Shown here one piece after another: positions 1 to 11,700 of a stretch of DNA of 44,765 nucleotides. The notes beneath the pieces were generated by a model. It made no database searches and had not been told where the DNA came from. It saw only the letters and a program-made list of their open reading frames with translations. This DNA is from Acanthamoeba lenticulata (taxonomy: Eukaryota > Discosea > Longamoebia > Acanthamoebidae): positions 1 to 44,765 of the forward strand of contig NAVB01001115.1 in assembly GCA_002179805.1 (NCBI GenBank). Reading direction: 5' to 3'. A program made the translations under genes and the position numbers. Positions within the stretch are counted from its first letter, which is position 1. Each line of letters opens with the position of its first letter.

Positions 1-2319
1 CGGGCAGCCTGCCGTGCTCGTCGAACCACTGCTTGACCAGCGCGTACCGAGATTCCCAGTACTGACGCCTTTCCTCGGGTCCGAGATGACAAGGATTGAA
101 CTCGCGCTTGACGGGATCCTTCGTCGTCAGCTTCGTCGCACTTTTGCGCTTGCGTCCGGTGGTGGTGTAGTCGCCTCTGGCCAGGCTTGCCAAATACTGC
201 CGCCTCTCCTCCTTGGCGCGCTCCAGTTTCTCTGCTTCTGCTTCGCTCATGGCGGCAGTCTCCTCGTCAGCATTCTCGCATAGCGCCTCTGCCTGTTCCC
301 GGTGCTTGCTGTCCCCCTCATCTTCGTTTTCGTCCTCTTCACTCTCCCTCTCCTCTTCATCGTCGTACTCTGATCCCTCCTCTTCATCCCTTGCGCCAGT
401 CGAGTCCTCTTCTTCATCCTCGTCGTCGTCGCTGGTGGAGTACTCTTCGGTTGACGATCCTGAGAGATCTTCCTTCTCGTCTCTTCCACTACCGCCGCCA
501 GCGAAGCCTTCCAACGCCAGACCATCGTGCTCGACATCGCCGTCGCCAGCTTCGCCGCCGGCCTCTGTTCCTTCCGCACTTTCGCCACCGTCGCCCTCCT
601 CCACGAGCACCTCCGCTCCGAACAACTTGATTATGCGGAACGACTTGCTGGGCACGGGTGGCTTCTCCTCCGTGTCAGCCTTTTCGCGCGCGTCATCAAA
701 GCTTGCCTCTGATGCTTCCATCAGCATTGCAGGGTCATTGCTGGAGGCCTCTGGCGTTGATGCTGCGCATGCGGCGCCAGGGGAAGGATGGTCAGGCTGG
801 GGTTATCATCTTGACCGGCTTCCCGGGGAGAACAGACATACCGCTCTCAAGGTCTTGCTTGACTGACGCTTGCAGCGTCAAGGGGACTTTCTGTATAGGG
901 TAGTCGCAGGTGGATGTCTCGAGCTTGACAGACCCAGCCAAGTGACTCCAGCCGCGCGCCTTCTCTCGCTCCCAGTCCATTTCATCGTCACCACGCCAGT
1001 CGCGTTGGTCTTGCCAATACGCGGTCGTGGCCGCAGGCTGATGGTTCATCGACGGCTCAAAACTCTGAAAGTTCTCCTGGCCGCGTCGGGCTGGCTGCTG
1101 CCGTGGGAGAAAATGAGCCTGTGGCTGTGGTTGCGGTGGCTGGGAACGAGTCGGAGAGGGCGCTTTGGCCGCTAGTTGCGTATGCTTCTTGCCTCCGTAA
1201 TGCTCGTGCATCTGCTTTTCAGAGTTGAGCGTGACTTCGCACAGCGCGCAGTGATGGCGGAAGGCTTTCTTCCCAAAGGGGTTGGCCTTGTTGGGTGGGA
1301 CAGCTCGGCCTGGCGCTGGATGTGGCTGCGCCCGAGGCTGCGGCTTTGGCCGCGGCTGTAGCTTTGCCTGTGGCACTGGCAATGATGCTAGTGCTGGTGC
1401 TAACACTGGAGCTGGTGCCGGTGATACTGGAGTAGGTGCTGGAGCTGCCGGTGCTGGTGCTTGTGCTAGCACTGGTGCTGGCGCCGGAGGCGACGGAGAT
1501 TGTAAAGGGCCTGGTGAGGATGATGGGGGTAGCTGCGGCTCGTCTGAGCGTCGGCGCTTGGATTCTCTGCTCGACTCTCTCGTCTCCTCCGTGCGCTCTC
1601 TCGAGCGGTTGCGGCCAGCCTCGCTTTCCCGTGATCTGTGCTCCCTGGGCGGGGTTCGTGTAGTGGGGGAGTCACGACGGTGGCCCTGGTCTCGTTCGTC
1701 GTCGTGGTCCCAAGAGGAGCGTGGGGTGGGGCGAGACTCGCGTTCTGCTGAGTTCCGAGGGGGCGAGCGACTCCCTCCCCAGGTTCTCAGCCGCTCGTCT
1801 CGTAACCGCAGGTAGTCGCGACGTTGGCTTAGGGCGATGTCCATGCGACGTAGCTCAAGCTCTCGCACCCACTTGCGCCACAGAGCTTGAAACCTGAGCT
1901 CTAGCCTTAGCACCTCTTCAATGACGGGTTTCCACTCAGGGCTCTCGAGCTCCTCCTGCGATCGCTTCTCCCGCCGCACCTCTTTCTCGATGTTGTGCAT
2001 GATTTGCTCCTGTTGGCTGTCAGTGCACACCTTGGCAAACTGTTCCCACTCTTCCTCAAGCGGTCCGCGCTTGGACGAGCCATCTTCGTAAAGGTTTTGT
2101 ATCGTCTGGTGACCCTCGCCCTGCAAAATAGCACGGAGATGTTTTTACAAACATCTGAGATGAAATTCAAGATTTTGCATAACATATTGAAGAACGAACT
2201 GGGGCGAAGCTGCCGCGATCGCGCAACGGCGTTGGTCGGCTGTGTCCATGCATGGAGGACGTGCCCCCGCCTCGAAGGTTGGGGGGCTGCTCATCCTCAT
2301 CAATGGTGGCCCCGTGCAT
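1..2319 (-). CDS. C2H2 (U1-type) zinc-finger protein, 3' end outside the window
   Basis: Exons read as 2319-2200, 2120-842 and 762 to the window edge, joined in frame (phases 0 and 1; donors GTTCGT and GTATGT). The first ATG of the frame I can support is at 2319. Eight more codons (QQEKREER) stay open upstream to a possible acceptor at about 2344, so the true start may lie in an earlier exon. The protein has an Arg/Glu-rich helical first part, an RS/RD-rich stretch, a long Pro-Ala low-complexity region, then one C2H2 finger around residue 331 (CALC, then H-x5-H), the spacing of U1/zf-met fingers that bind RNA or dsRNA. The last exon is strongly acidic (Asp/Glu/Ser). It ends with WESRYALVKQWFDEHG, which resembles the start of a helicase-associated (HA) repeat, a weak similarity. 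The RS and U1-finger content suggests a nuclear RNA role; this is inference. Confidence 0.7.
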
Positions 2320-3062
2320 GCGCTCTTCTCTCTTTTCTTGTTGCTAAAGGAGAAAAAGAAAAAAATAACGAAGCCGTAACTTTAAGTTGTGCAACGCAGC
2401 GCGGTAAGAATTCGACGGCTGGCCCCTAGCACATCATGGGGCAGAGCTTACCTGGGCTCTCTCTAAACATGACTAGGAGGTGGACTCTCGCCATGGTTTC
2501 CAATCATTCCGCCCGTTCAGAGGTGGTATATGAGCAGTTAATGTGTGCTCTGACATGGATGCCCCCCTTTCCCATCCAAGACCCTCCTTGGCCCACAGTT
2601 GGTCACTTTGTTCAGTGCAACGGCCCCAATTTGCATGTCCTATTTAGAAGGTGCTTGTGGGCGCTGGGCGTGCAATCCTGCCGCCCAGCATCAACTGGTG
2701 AGTTGCTTCCGATTTGGCCCAACCAGTAGTTAGGGTCCAGTATGCACAAAGACTCAGTGGTGGGGAAGATGATGAAGTTGCCAACCAGCAGTGCAGCTGT
2801 TGCACTGTGAAAGTAAATTTACTGGCCGTTGGAATAGCCATTTTGCAACTTGTGCAAGGAAAGTGTGAGTAACCCTAGGGTTTTTAGTGCAGAAGTGCAT
2901 GGTGGGTACAGCGGTGTTCGATTGCTTTCAAAACGCTCCTGCTGCATAGACGTTGTAGTGGTTGCAGCTGCTGCAGGGCACTGACGGTGTCGCCAGAAAT
3001 GCCGCCCAAGATTTAAATGAAAAAGAAAAAAAAAAACGCGAAAGATCCTTTTCGATTGTCAA
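2320..3062. promoter_or_regulatory. Divergent intergenic region between zinc-finger gene and MNAT1
   Basis: About 740 nt with no convincing ORF, lying head-to-head between two coding starts, so it must carry both promoters. It holds a good donor-like site on the minus strand near 2450 (CCCAG then GTAAGC). With the acceptor near 2344 this could frame a 5'-UTR intron of the zinc-finger gene. A perfect 12-bp palindrome resembling back-to-back telomere repeats sits at 2871-2882, about 180 nt before the MNAT1 ATG. A short purine-rich A tract follows at 3018-3040. No clear TATA box is visible on either side. Confidence 0.5.
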
Positions 3063-4548
3063 ATGCAAGCGGGCATCTTGCAAGATAAATGCCCCATTTG
3101 CATTCAACAGGTCATCGTAGCCTCCCATTTGAAAAAAGATGAGCGACGTGCCCGCACAAGCTCACGAAAGTGTTCGATTGCAATTCATACAGGTTCATGG
3201 GTCGGCGACGCCGTTTTGGTTGTCCGTGTGTGGCCACATCATGTACCACGATAGTGCTTCAGCGAGACCCCGTGCCTCCCTTCCCTCACGCGTCAATGGT
3301 TGTTCTGGTGTGCAGGTGCAATGACTGCTTGGTCCGTGGGCTTTCGACGGCAGCGGTGATGTCCTGTCCGGTGTGCAAGTATGCCCTCTCGCGAACGAGC
3401 TTCTTTCAACACTCGCAGCACTACAAACTCCTGGAGATGGAAAGCGCCGTTCGTAAAGTTGTCCTTTCGGAGTACACCTCCTTGCACTCTCGCGAAGCTG
3501 CGCTACGTGCCGGGCACTCGTGCTCACACCTCCTAATGCACCTCCAGCTTGATGAAAACGGGTGACCTCTTCTCGACGCTCAAGGACTACAACAAGTACC
3601 TCGAAGATGTGGAGACACTCGGTTCGCAACTTCACTTGCAGCTGGTGAATGTTGTTCAACTCCTCACCTGCATTACATACAGTGTACAAGATTCCGAACG
3701 ATGTAGATACCAAGGAGACGATGAAGCAGTACGGTCGGTTCAAGAGAAAGAGCACTTCGCGACTCGAGATGACGGACGATGAGGTGCGAAGGAGGAGGGA
3801 GCTCTACCTGAACGACGAAGCGCAAAAGCTTGAACGAACCCAAAGAGAGGGAATGCTCGAAAGCTTGGTGCGTGCATAAAAGGCCTCACCTCGTAAAGTG
3901 GCTACGAAGCCCTGATGCCCTCTTCTCTCTCTCTCTCTCTCTCTTTTGCAGGCGCGAGGCACAATCAGCAGTGCTACATTTTTGCAGAACGCACACACCT
4001 TGGCCAAGTCTGAGGAGCCTTCCCTTGTGGCCGCTGATCCAGGCGCCTCGGCCGTGCCCTCGGGTGCAGCAGGTACTTACTACTTACAGCCTTCTTGGCT
4101 CACCCTAATGCCCGCTTGTTTGCAGGAACAATGCCTCCACCAGCGGCTGCAGCCTACACCTACAGACCACAAGCCGCGCCTGCGGGCATGTCTCTGCCCC
4201 GACCCATGGCAACTCCTTCCTCAGGTGCGTTTGTGTGCGCCTCTTCCGATTGCACTCGTTCTAACGTGTTTGAACCTTCAGCTGTTGGGCGATCGCTGGC
4301 GCCCGGTCAGACTCAAGCACCGGTATTCTTCCTCTTCTTCTTGACCTCTTTTGCCGTGGTGATGGCCTCTCAGAAAACTGAGTGGGAGCCAACAACAGGT
4401 GGGCGGAGGCATGATCATGCGAGATGTCGTCCCGACATACCTTACGCCGGAACAAGAGGCTCGGTCGGCCGCCGGTGGTTACAGATTCGAATTGGTCCGA
4501 AAGAGGGCTCTGGAAGAGGCGTTGGACGGTCTGTGGGCCTCCTCATGA
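3063..4548 (+). CDS. MNAT1: MAT1 / TFB3, RING subunit of the CDK-activating kinase (TFIIH)
   Basis: Nine exons: 3063-3110, 3193-3242, 3316-3471, 3548-3621, 3683-3867, 3952-4072, 4126-4224, 4282-4322, 4399-4548, giving 307 residues, close to the roughly 309 of the human protein. An N-terminal C3HC4 RING is assembled across three exons: C10, C13, C29, H31, C34, C37, C50, C53. It is followed by the family block VRKVVL, FSTLKDYNKYLEDVE and a long charged coiled coil (RRRRELYLNDEAQKLERT). The C-terminus GGYRFELVRKRALEEALDGL matches the MAT1 tail. In known eukaryotes MAT1 bridges CDK7-cyclin H to the TFIIH core and stabilises the kinase that phosphorylates RNA polymerase II and cell-cycle CDKs. A TC-repeat forms the polypyrimidine tract before exon 6. 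The join of exon 3 to 4 was chosen because it restores the conserved spacing to the LxxYN motif. Confidence 0.93.
3924..3944 (+). repeat. TC dinucleotide repeat before MNAT1 exon 6
   Basis: A TC/CT run directly followed by TTTTGCAG serves as the polypyrimidine tract of the fifth MNAT1 intron. It is the most extended such tract I noticed in the window. Confidence 0.75.
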
Positions 4549-4689
4549 TTTGCCACCACTTAACATGAAGCCAAAGACTGGCGCTGCCAGGCATGCTTGT
4601 TCAGGGTGCTTTGTTTCTCTGTTTTTCCCGAACGCATTTTCCCCATTTTCCTTTGCCAAAGCGGGTAGCTTTTCTGGCCGTTAGGCGAG

Positions 4690-5566
4690 ATGAAGAGGAA
4701 GGAGAGGGAAGACGTTGACGAAACGCAGTCGACTGCACCCAATGCAGAGGACACAGTACGTTGAAGACTGCATATCGAAATCAACTTTTTAATTTGTGTT
4801 TCTACAATAATCTGATCCTTGGCCGAGCAGGCGGAAGAAACAAAAAAACCCAGAAAGGAAGAGAGTGCCAGTAGTCTGCATGAAACGGTTCTGCGGGAGT
4901 TGCGTCGCTTGGGCGTGCAAACTACCACCGCTGCAACGGACGCCTCAGCGAGCAGCTTGTCCTCTGGTGAGTCGAAGCTGGCGCCGGCTTTCCTCGAGCT
5001 CAACTCGTTCACGTTCCCCACCACTCTGTTTACGAGCGAGGCATGGGACTTACGCGATGTCGAGCTGAGAAACTGGTGGGCGCCATCGACTCGTGGCGAA
5101 AGGCCGACCGTCGAAATTGGCTCGGCCAAGCGTAGTGAGACCTACGTCTATCTTGCCCTTCCTACCGATACCGCTGATCCGTCGCAGCCAGGTACAGAAC
5201 TTGGTTTCGTTATGGCCACAAGGGCCACGCTCTCACTCACAAGTACACGTTGATGAACTGCACATAGTGGTGTTTATCCGCCAGAAGGACGGACGCGATG
5301 AACCGATCGGCTCGGATGCAGAGGGCATTCCCTTTGCCGAGTTCCTGGCGAGCCTGCAAGCTCCTGAGGCGGAAGACGAAAATGACGACGCTGAGGATGA
5401 TGATGATGACGACGATGGAGATGATGACCCCTACTCGGGCTTCATTTCAGCCATCGTGGCAGGTGAGGAGCTTCCTTCCGAAGATGAGGACGATGCCGAC
5501 CACGACGCCGACCAGGATGACGACGAAGACGCCGATTTCGAAGTTGAAGACGAGGGTGATGAGTGA
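4690..5566 (+). CDS. Unknown acidic protein with Asp/Glu-rich C-terminus
   Basis: Three exons, 4690-4755, 4831-5191 and 5268-5566, encode 241 residues. The start MKRKERED has a basic cluster that could act in nuclear targeting. The centre (about residues 60-175) looks folded, with the stretch NSFTFPTTLFTSEAWDLRDV and an alternating hydrophobic part ETYVYLALPT. The last ~65 residues are dominated by Asp and Glu, as in histone chaperones or nucleolar proteins, but I cannot assign a family. It starts 141 nt after the MNAT1 stop on the same strand, so its promoter is short or overlaps the MNAT1 3' end. The second acceptor was picked at 5267 because it keeps VVFIRQKDGRDEP in frame; other acceptors in 5210-5260 are possible. 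Confidence 0.7.
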
Positions 5567-5964
5567 GTGTGTGAAGACACCCCGGCGCTGAGATCCAGTT
5601 CCCCTTACGTGCATGCCATTATCGCTTGGCAAGAAATAATTAACCTTCCAAGAAAACAAGAGGGAAATTAGCGCAACAAAGAGTCCGTTGTTCACTCTCG
5701 CCTGATTGTATCGAGTTTGAGAAGAAGCCGAGGCAGCGAGGGAAGGAAGCCATATATTCGGCCTTGACTAGACGGGAGAATAGAGGTTTGTGGCAGCCAC
5801 TCCGCCGTTCTTGATAGTGGCGTAAAAAATTCTTCTATTCTACTGCATCCCACTTTGTGCGAAGTCTGCACAAGGCAAGGAAAGACGTCAGTTGGGCGTG
5901 GCGATAGATCCCTTGTCAGATCTTTGGGAGGAATTATCCGCTCAAAGCAGATTGCAACGGTACA
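5567..5964. other. Intergenic region upstream of the RFX gene
   Basis: About 400 nt between the acidic-protein stop and the RFX start. It should contain the 3' end of one gene and the promoter of the next. I see an A-rich stretch near 5630-5665 that may belong to the 3'-UTR, and no coding frame, TATA box or repeat I can defend. Confidence 0.5.
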
Positions 5965-8900
5965 ATGGATATGGAATTCAAAGAAGAAGTGGATAGTGAT
6001 GAAGAAGCCCTTTCCCCTCTGTCCCACCTCAGCTTAAACGTATGTCCTCCTCGCTTCTTCTGCATTCTAGGTCTCTCTAGTTTGTTTTTTTCTCATTACT
6101 GCGCATTTTTCTTCGTCCTGACCAGGAGGATGGCGACGATGGTGATGAGACCGGGCCTTGGGACAAAGAAGGCGATGCGGGTGATGGGGACAACTCGCAA
6201 AAGATATCTAAAAAAGATGCTTTGCCCCTGGTGGTCCAGTGGTGCGCCCCACCCCCGCGTTGGTCAAGCTGCGCTTTTTCATTTTTTTTGTTTCGCTTTG
6301 GGTGCGCGGGTTGTTCACGCGGGCTGCACGATGCCTTTGGCTTTGTCTTACAGGATCAAAGAAAACTATGAGGCCAGCGGCAACTCCTGCATTCCTAAGC
6401 ACCTTGTCTACCAGCACTACAAGGACTTCTGCGACGAGAACAACATCCAATTCACCAACATGGCCAACTTTGGTTCGTTTTTTATGTCGTTGTCGGGCGA
6501 CGCACCTATGCTAGCTAACCGTGATCATGATGGTCGCCGTCATTAACTTCCCTAGGCAAAATCATTCGTTCCGTCTTTCCTCGCTTGAAGACTCGTCGAC
6601 TTGGGCCGCGAGGCAAGACAAAGCACCATTACCACGGGATCAGCATCAGCTCCGTCTCCAAGCTTCAGGTTTGCGTCTCTTGTTTACCATGGCGTTTTGT
6701 GGACAACCTAACGATTGATTCGTCTTCAGGTGCCAGCCGATGCGATCATCACGGGCAAGAAGGCACAGAACAGGCGAGTTCGTGGGCCAGACGTTACGGC
6801 TTCACCTCCTAAGCGCCAGCGTCGCGCACACAAACTCATGGAGGATGGGTATGGGCCAATTGTCTCTTTCGGCCGCTCAAACGTTCTTGAATTTTGGTGT
6901 CGGTCGTTAGTCTCATGCAGCCGCGTGTGTTAGCAGACTGGACTTTGCTGACTACCCAGAAGACGGAGACATGTTAACGCGACGCCCCATACCCTCCCTT
7001 CCTTCGTTCGACTCAGATGAGGTGGGTTCCTTCATCATGCCTCCCTCTCGTTCGTTTTCTCACATGTTTCTCTTACGAGCCTACCCTGATACAATTCTCC
7101 TCTCCAAACCAGATAACCTTGATGGGCGAGGTGAGCGACACCTTGATGCAACAGTTGCGCCATTTTATGGCCATGTACAAACAACACGCTCAGCACCTTC
7201 TCTCGGTCCTGTGCTCCTGCTCCTTCAATGAGGTACCTTTTCTTCTTACTGCTTTTTCATCACTTTGTTGGTTTGCTGTCCTCCTTCCTTACTGCCGCAC
7301 ATGGTGTGCACAACAGGTCGAGTCTCTTCTGCTGGGCTTTTGGTCTCAACACTTTGGCGAATTCCAGGAGGTCTTCATGCGCGAAGACGTCGTCAACCAT
7401 ATCACCAGCAAAGACCGCCTGATTTACAGCGTATATATACAGAAGCTTATCTCTACGCCTCTGTTCACGTTGAGTGCGAGATGAGGAAGAGGACTAACCG
7501 TACTCACCGCTTTGTGCAGTTGGCTTTGGATTTCTTTTTTCCTACGCTTTTCGAGCCGCAGCAAAAGTCCATGCTCGAGTCGCTCATCAGCCTATCCCAA
7601 CACATTCGTGGCTGGATGGAGAAGGCCACCCAGCATTTCCCGCCTAGCTTCTCAGCCCGTAAGCTGCACGAAGTGAAGCGATTCGCACTGAACCTGCGAA
7701 AGAGGAGCCGCATCAATCTTCTTGCTCAGCAGGTACCTGGCGCGCGGTCTCACGCCAGTTCCCCCTCTCTTGTTGTCGACGTGTCTGATGGCTTTTCCCC
7801 CTCTCGGGACAGGCCCGCGAGTGCTTGGAGTCGAGCATCATGCTGGTGGATTGGGTGGGCATCGAGTTTGACATCATTCAGGACAAAACGTTCATGCTCT
7901 TTTCCGCCAACGCGTCGGCTCCACACTACATCACGGCCACCAGTACGTCCTGGGCTCGAGCTCATGGTCATATGAAGAGGCCCGTGACTGACCAGCCCCT
8001 TCCTTCGTTGCAGTCACGGAGGACCTGCGGGGGATGCTGGAGGACCACTACTCGCTGGACCAGTTTGTGATGTGGATGCGCCTCGTGGCTGACGAGCTGG
8101 TCGAGCAGTCGGTCCCGCCCTCGCCAGAGCGGCTCTCTGAGTGGATCTATCGGGCCCAGACCTTCCTCTTCTGCTGGGCGCAGTATACGTCTCTCATCAT
8201 CTGCGACCTCACCTGCCGAGACGCGCCCTCCCTCGGTACGCCTCATCCTGCAATGTGTTGCTATGCCACCACACACACGAGTGCTCATCTTCGTGTCCTC
8301 AATCCATGGTGCATGCAGAGTTTTTCCACGCGCTCTTCACCTTCCTCAACGCCTACGTGTCGTATTACATGGAGGGCAAGGTCATGCAGTACAAGATGGC
8401 GGCGCTCTACACACCTGCCCCGCCACCTCGCTCCATTCCAATGGCGACAAGTGTACGCCAGACTGCTATCTCTCCTCCGTAGCTGCCCCATTTGCGTTTC
8501 CTTATCATCTCCACGTACTTCCGGCAGACGAGCCCGATCGCTGTGAACTCGCCCAGCATGCGCCGCCTGCACGCAGGCATGCCTGAAATGACGCCGTCCT
8601 CTCCCTCTGCCTCGCCTCGCCCTACCTCCGTGTCGCCCACATCGGCCGCAGGACCCAACCCCTCCATCGCCGCTCCATACTCTATGGCTGTGGTGCGCTG
8701 CCTTCCCGACCGTCGATCGCTGCCGCCCTTCAAGGGGCATGTGTGCCTGACTTGTTTGTGCGCATGATCACCACAACAGAAACCGGAATCAGCGCAGTCC
8801 GCGCACCTCGCACAGCACGGTGGGCCTGCGCCACACCAGGCGCAGTGGTCCTCCATTCCGCACGCCATGTATCACGGGGAGGAGGTGGAGACATGTGAAG

Positions 8901-9492
8901 ATCAAGACGCCAATGGCTCGGGTCTCACCCAGCTCGACTTGGAGGCCCTGCAAAACATGGTTCGGGCTCCCTTCTTGCTCCTGCGCCTCCCATAGGCAGG
9001 ATGCACTGTCTGGCCAACCGCTCAATCATTTCGTTCCTTCATGCAGACGTTGAACTCGGCGATGTCCTACATGGGGGAGTACTCTGATGGGCCGTCCAGC
9101 GTGGGCTCCCATCCGCAGTCACAACAGGTGGATCACGTACGCGTCTAACTCTCCCTTTCTCTTGTTTCCGTACCTTGTCGAGGCTAAGAGAGGGCGGCGG
9201 TACAGTCGCAATCGCAGACTGCCGACAACTTTGGCGCCGACCCCTCTCAATTTTTGAACGATCAGGTACGAAGGCTGCAGGATTTTTCTTCTCACTCTCT
9301 TTCCCTTTGTTGGGTCGAGTGGCCAACTTCCGCTCATTGCTCCTTTACTCTGGCCAACAGTCGATCGACATCGGGCGAAACTCGTTTTCGCTCTTTATGG
9401 ACGAGGAACTCAATGATCTGCCGCCTCTCCTGCTCCAAAACGTGGATGCCGATATCACGTCCCTCTTCACTACGGACATGGGGTCTTCGTAG
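5965..9492 (+). CDS. RFX-family winged-helix transcription factor
   Basis: Seventeen exons: 5965-6039, 6126-6241, 6354-6472, 6556-6668, 6730-6848, 6937-7021, 7113-7232, 7317-7430, 7520-7732, 7813-7942, 8014-8235, 8319-8452, 8528-8692, 8780-8959, 9047-9136, 9206-9265, 9361-9492; 728 residues. An acidic start is followed by the RFX DNA-binding domain from W64: IKENYE, FGKIIRSVFPRLKTRRLG, then RGKTKHHYHGI, the recognition region of the family. The following basic segment PPKRQRR may be a nuclear signal. Residues ~210-520 carry the extended RFX dimerisation region (LRHFMAMYKQHAQHLLSVL; WMEKATQHFP; LVDWVGIEFD), as in animal RFX1-4-like proteins. The C-terminal third is Ser/Pro/Gln-rich and probably disordered. 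RFX proteins bind X-box promoter elements. The exon 12 donor at 8453 was preferred over one at 8451 because only it keeps the downstream frame open. Confidence 0.92.
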
Positions 9493-9766
9493 GCGGGAGC
9501 AAGAAGGAGCGGTGCGAGGAGCAAGAGGTCGCACACCACGAACGGTGTTTTCACTTTTCATTTTTCTTCATTTTTTTCTTTTTGTCATTGTAGGATACTT
9601 GTATCAATTCTGGATAAACCGCCGTTTTGGCCAAAACCTCCTAGTGGTCGCCGCTCTACCGCGTCCCATCTGGGACCACCAGGACAGGAGCGAGGCCAAC
9701 TGAAAAGGCAGAAACGCAGAAACAGAACGTTGCAAACAGAAAAGTTTCTTGCGTCGGTGGGGGATC

Positions 9767-11700
9767 ATGTGGTGCTTTCTCGTGGTGGTTCTCTCCTGCA
9801 CTCTGACCGTGGCGTCCGGCCAGTTTCGACACGTTGCCAAGCCAGTACTCGGGTCTTCCTTTACCTACGTGACTGCTCGTACGTTCTTGCTCTTCCCCCA
9901 AGGGGTCGTTCTCTGAGCTTCGCGACTGATTGGTATGGGCGTGCAGAAACCATTCATGATACTCTTGCGGGAGAGGACAGCGCACTAAAGCAAGTGGTGC
10001 CTTACCCCAAGGACTGCCTCACCGGCACTTGCGAGTGGTATCTGAGTACGGAGCAGTGGGCCTTTCAGCCTCCCCGCAGAAGCTCAATTCCTTCTGACCT
10101 TTCTTCCTCCCGACAGATGACTACTCTTGCTTGGGCCCATTTGGCCCAGCCGTACGTTCATTCTCCTCCTCGAGGCGCTAAAGGAGCGTCATTAACCCAA
10201 GCACTCTACAGAGTGCCTATGGGCCCCTTGGCATGATCGGCCCGCTGGGCGCGTCCGAGTATGCCCGCGACCTCGACCTTTGGTCTTTGTGGGTACATAG
10301 TTCGATCTGTCCCCCGCCTCTTCTTGTCCGGACCACCATGAACCAACTCGCTGCATCTGCATGACTGCAGGTCCGGCAGAAGAAGGTTCTGATTTCCTTG
10401 CCCGTTGCGATGAACAATCCTTCGAATGCGGTCAACCGCTCCGAGCCCACAAGTTGGCTTGACGTACGAGACGATGTCCTGCATGAGATGCTCTAAAAGA
10501 CGTCTAACCACGATCTGCTTCGTCCAGTGGGCCAATCTCTCGGAGAAGGTGAACAAGGACGGAGGTCCTCTCTCCATCTATGGGCCCTTAGGTACTTGGC
10601 GCTCGACTTGTCGTACTCCTGGCTCATGAGAATTCAAGGCTCAACGCGTCATCCTCACCAGGACCTTATGGACCGCTCGGGGCCGCTTACAGCACAGTCA
10701 TGCCCAAGATCAACGACTTTGCAGCACATCTGGCTGCACAGGTACTCGACCCTCGCGATGTTCCTGCTTACGGTGGATCGGTCGTCACATTCTTCTCTCT
10801 GCGCACAGGGCGTGTGGACGATCCTGGGGCCACTTGGGCCGTTCGGCCCTCTCGGTACGGCAGTGGATGCCACTCATGTGCTGTTCGTTCTTGTGGCACG
10901 ATCTGAATCGCGATGCTGGGGAGCAGGTCCTCTTGGCCCGCTTGGCCCGCTCGGAGCGACAGGCTACATGACCGACCACAACGGCAACTTTATCGATTCG
11001 CGGGGCTCGATCGTCCGCAATGTACGCACACCGCCCTCTCACGCAACTCACGTGACATCACGCGACTCACACGTAAATTGCCCTCCAGTACTCGGTGCCT
11101 TGGGAGTTCTCTTCAGGCGGCGTGATCAACAGGTTGGTGATCAGCTCGTGATGAGATGATGCCATACTGAGATTGTTAACCAGCAGAACTTCGCGTTGAT
11201 TTCAGGACGTACGAGCTCGTGGAGGAATACCAATCCGATTATGCTCAGCAGCTGACAGACAACGACTGCTCTTGGATGACCCGGTCCTCGCTCCTCTTCA
11301 CCGGCGACACAGAGCAGTACGCATTCACGTCAGCCCAAGAGCAGTACGTGTCCATTCTGGTGGTGCCCCAGTACCAGCTGGACGACTTTGATGTGCACGT
11401 TGTCATCGACGGAGCTCAAGTCATCACTTCAGCCAACCCAGGCAGCTCCTTCATTGATTGGGTGCAAGTCAAGGTTCGAGCTGGCGCACGACTTGTCGCT
11501 CGTACGCTCCCCGTGCCGTTGATGTTCTTCCCTGTGCAATGTTGACATGTCATTGAGCCCTGGCGGGCACATCAGGCGTGGAGATGGGGCTTGTCGTTCC
11601 CTTCTCCTATTGGGAACACGCTTATCGGCTCTACGTGGTCGGGTCGACGTCGGCCTTCACATCATCACCGATCTCGGGCCCGCACATCGTCCCTTACTGA
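9767..11700 (+). CDS. Secreted protein with Gly-Pro-Leu triplet blocks
   Basis: Twelve exons: 9767-9878, 9947-10045, 10117-10151, 10212-10292, 10371-10463, 10528-10591, 10662-10741, 10809-10854, 10927-11021, 11089-11132, 11206-11501, 11576-11700; 389 residues. It begins with a clear signal peptide (MWCFLVVVLSCTLTVASG) and has no C-terminal membrane segment, so secretion is expected. Four blocks of GPx triplets lie near residues 77-82, 86-96, 159-169 and 195-213, the last with six consecutive triplets. Two introns fall in phase 1 inside repeat glycine codons. The Cys pair near residues 54-59 (PKDCLTGTCEWY) may form a disulfide. Residues ~260-389 (TGDTEQYAFTSAQ, YVSILVVPQYQLDDFDVHVV) look like a beta-sandwich, perhaps of pre-peptidase C-terminal type; that is a guess. 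I do not recognise the family. Confidence 0.8.
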
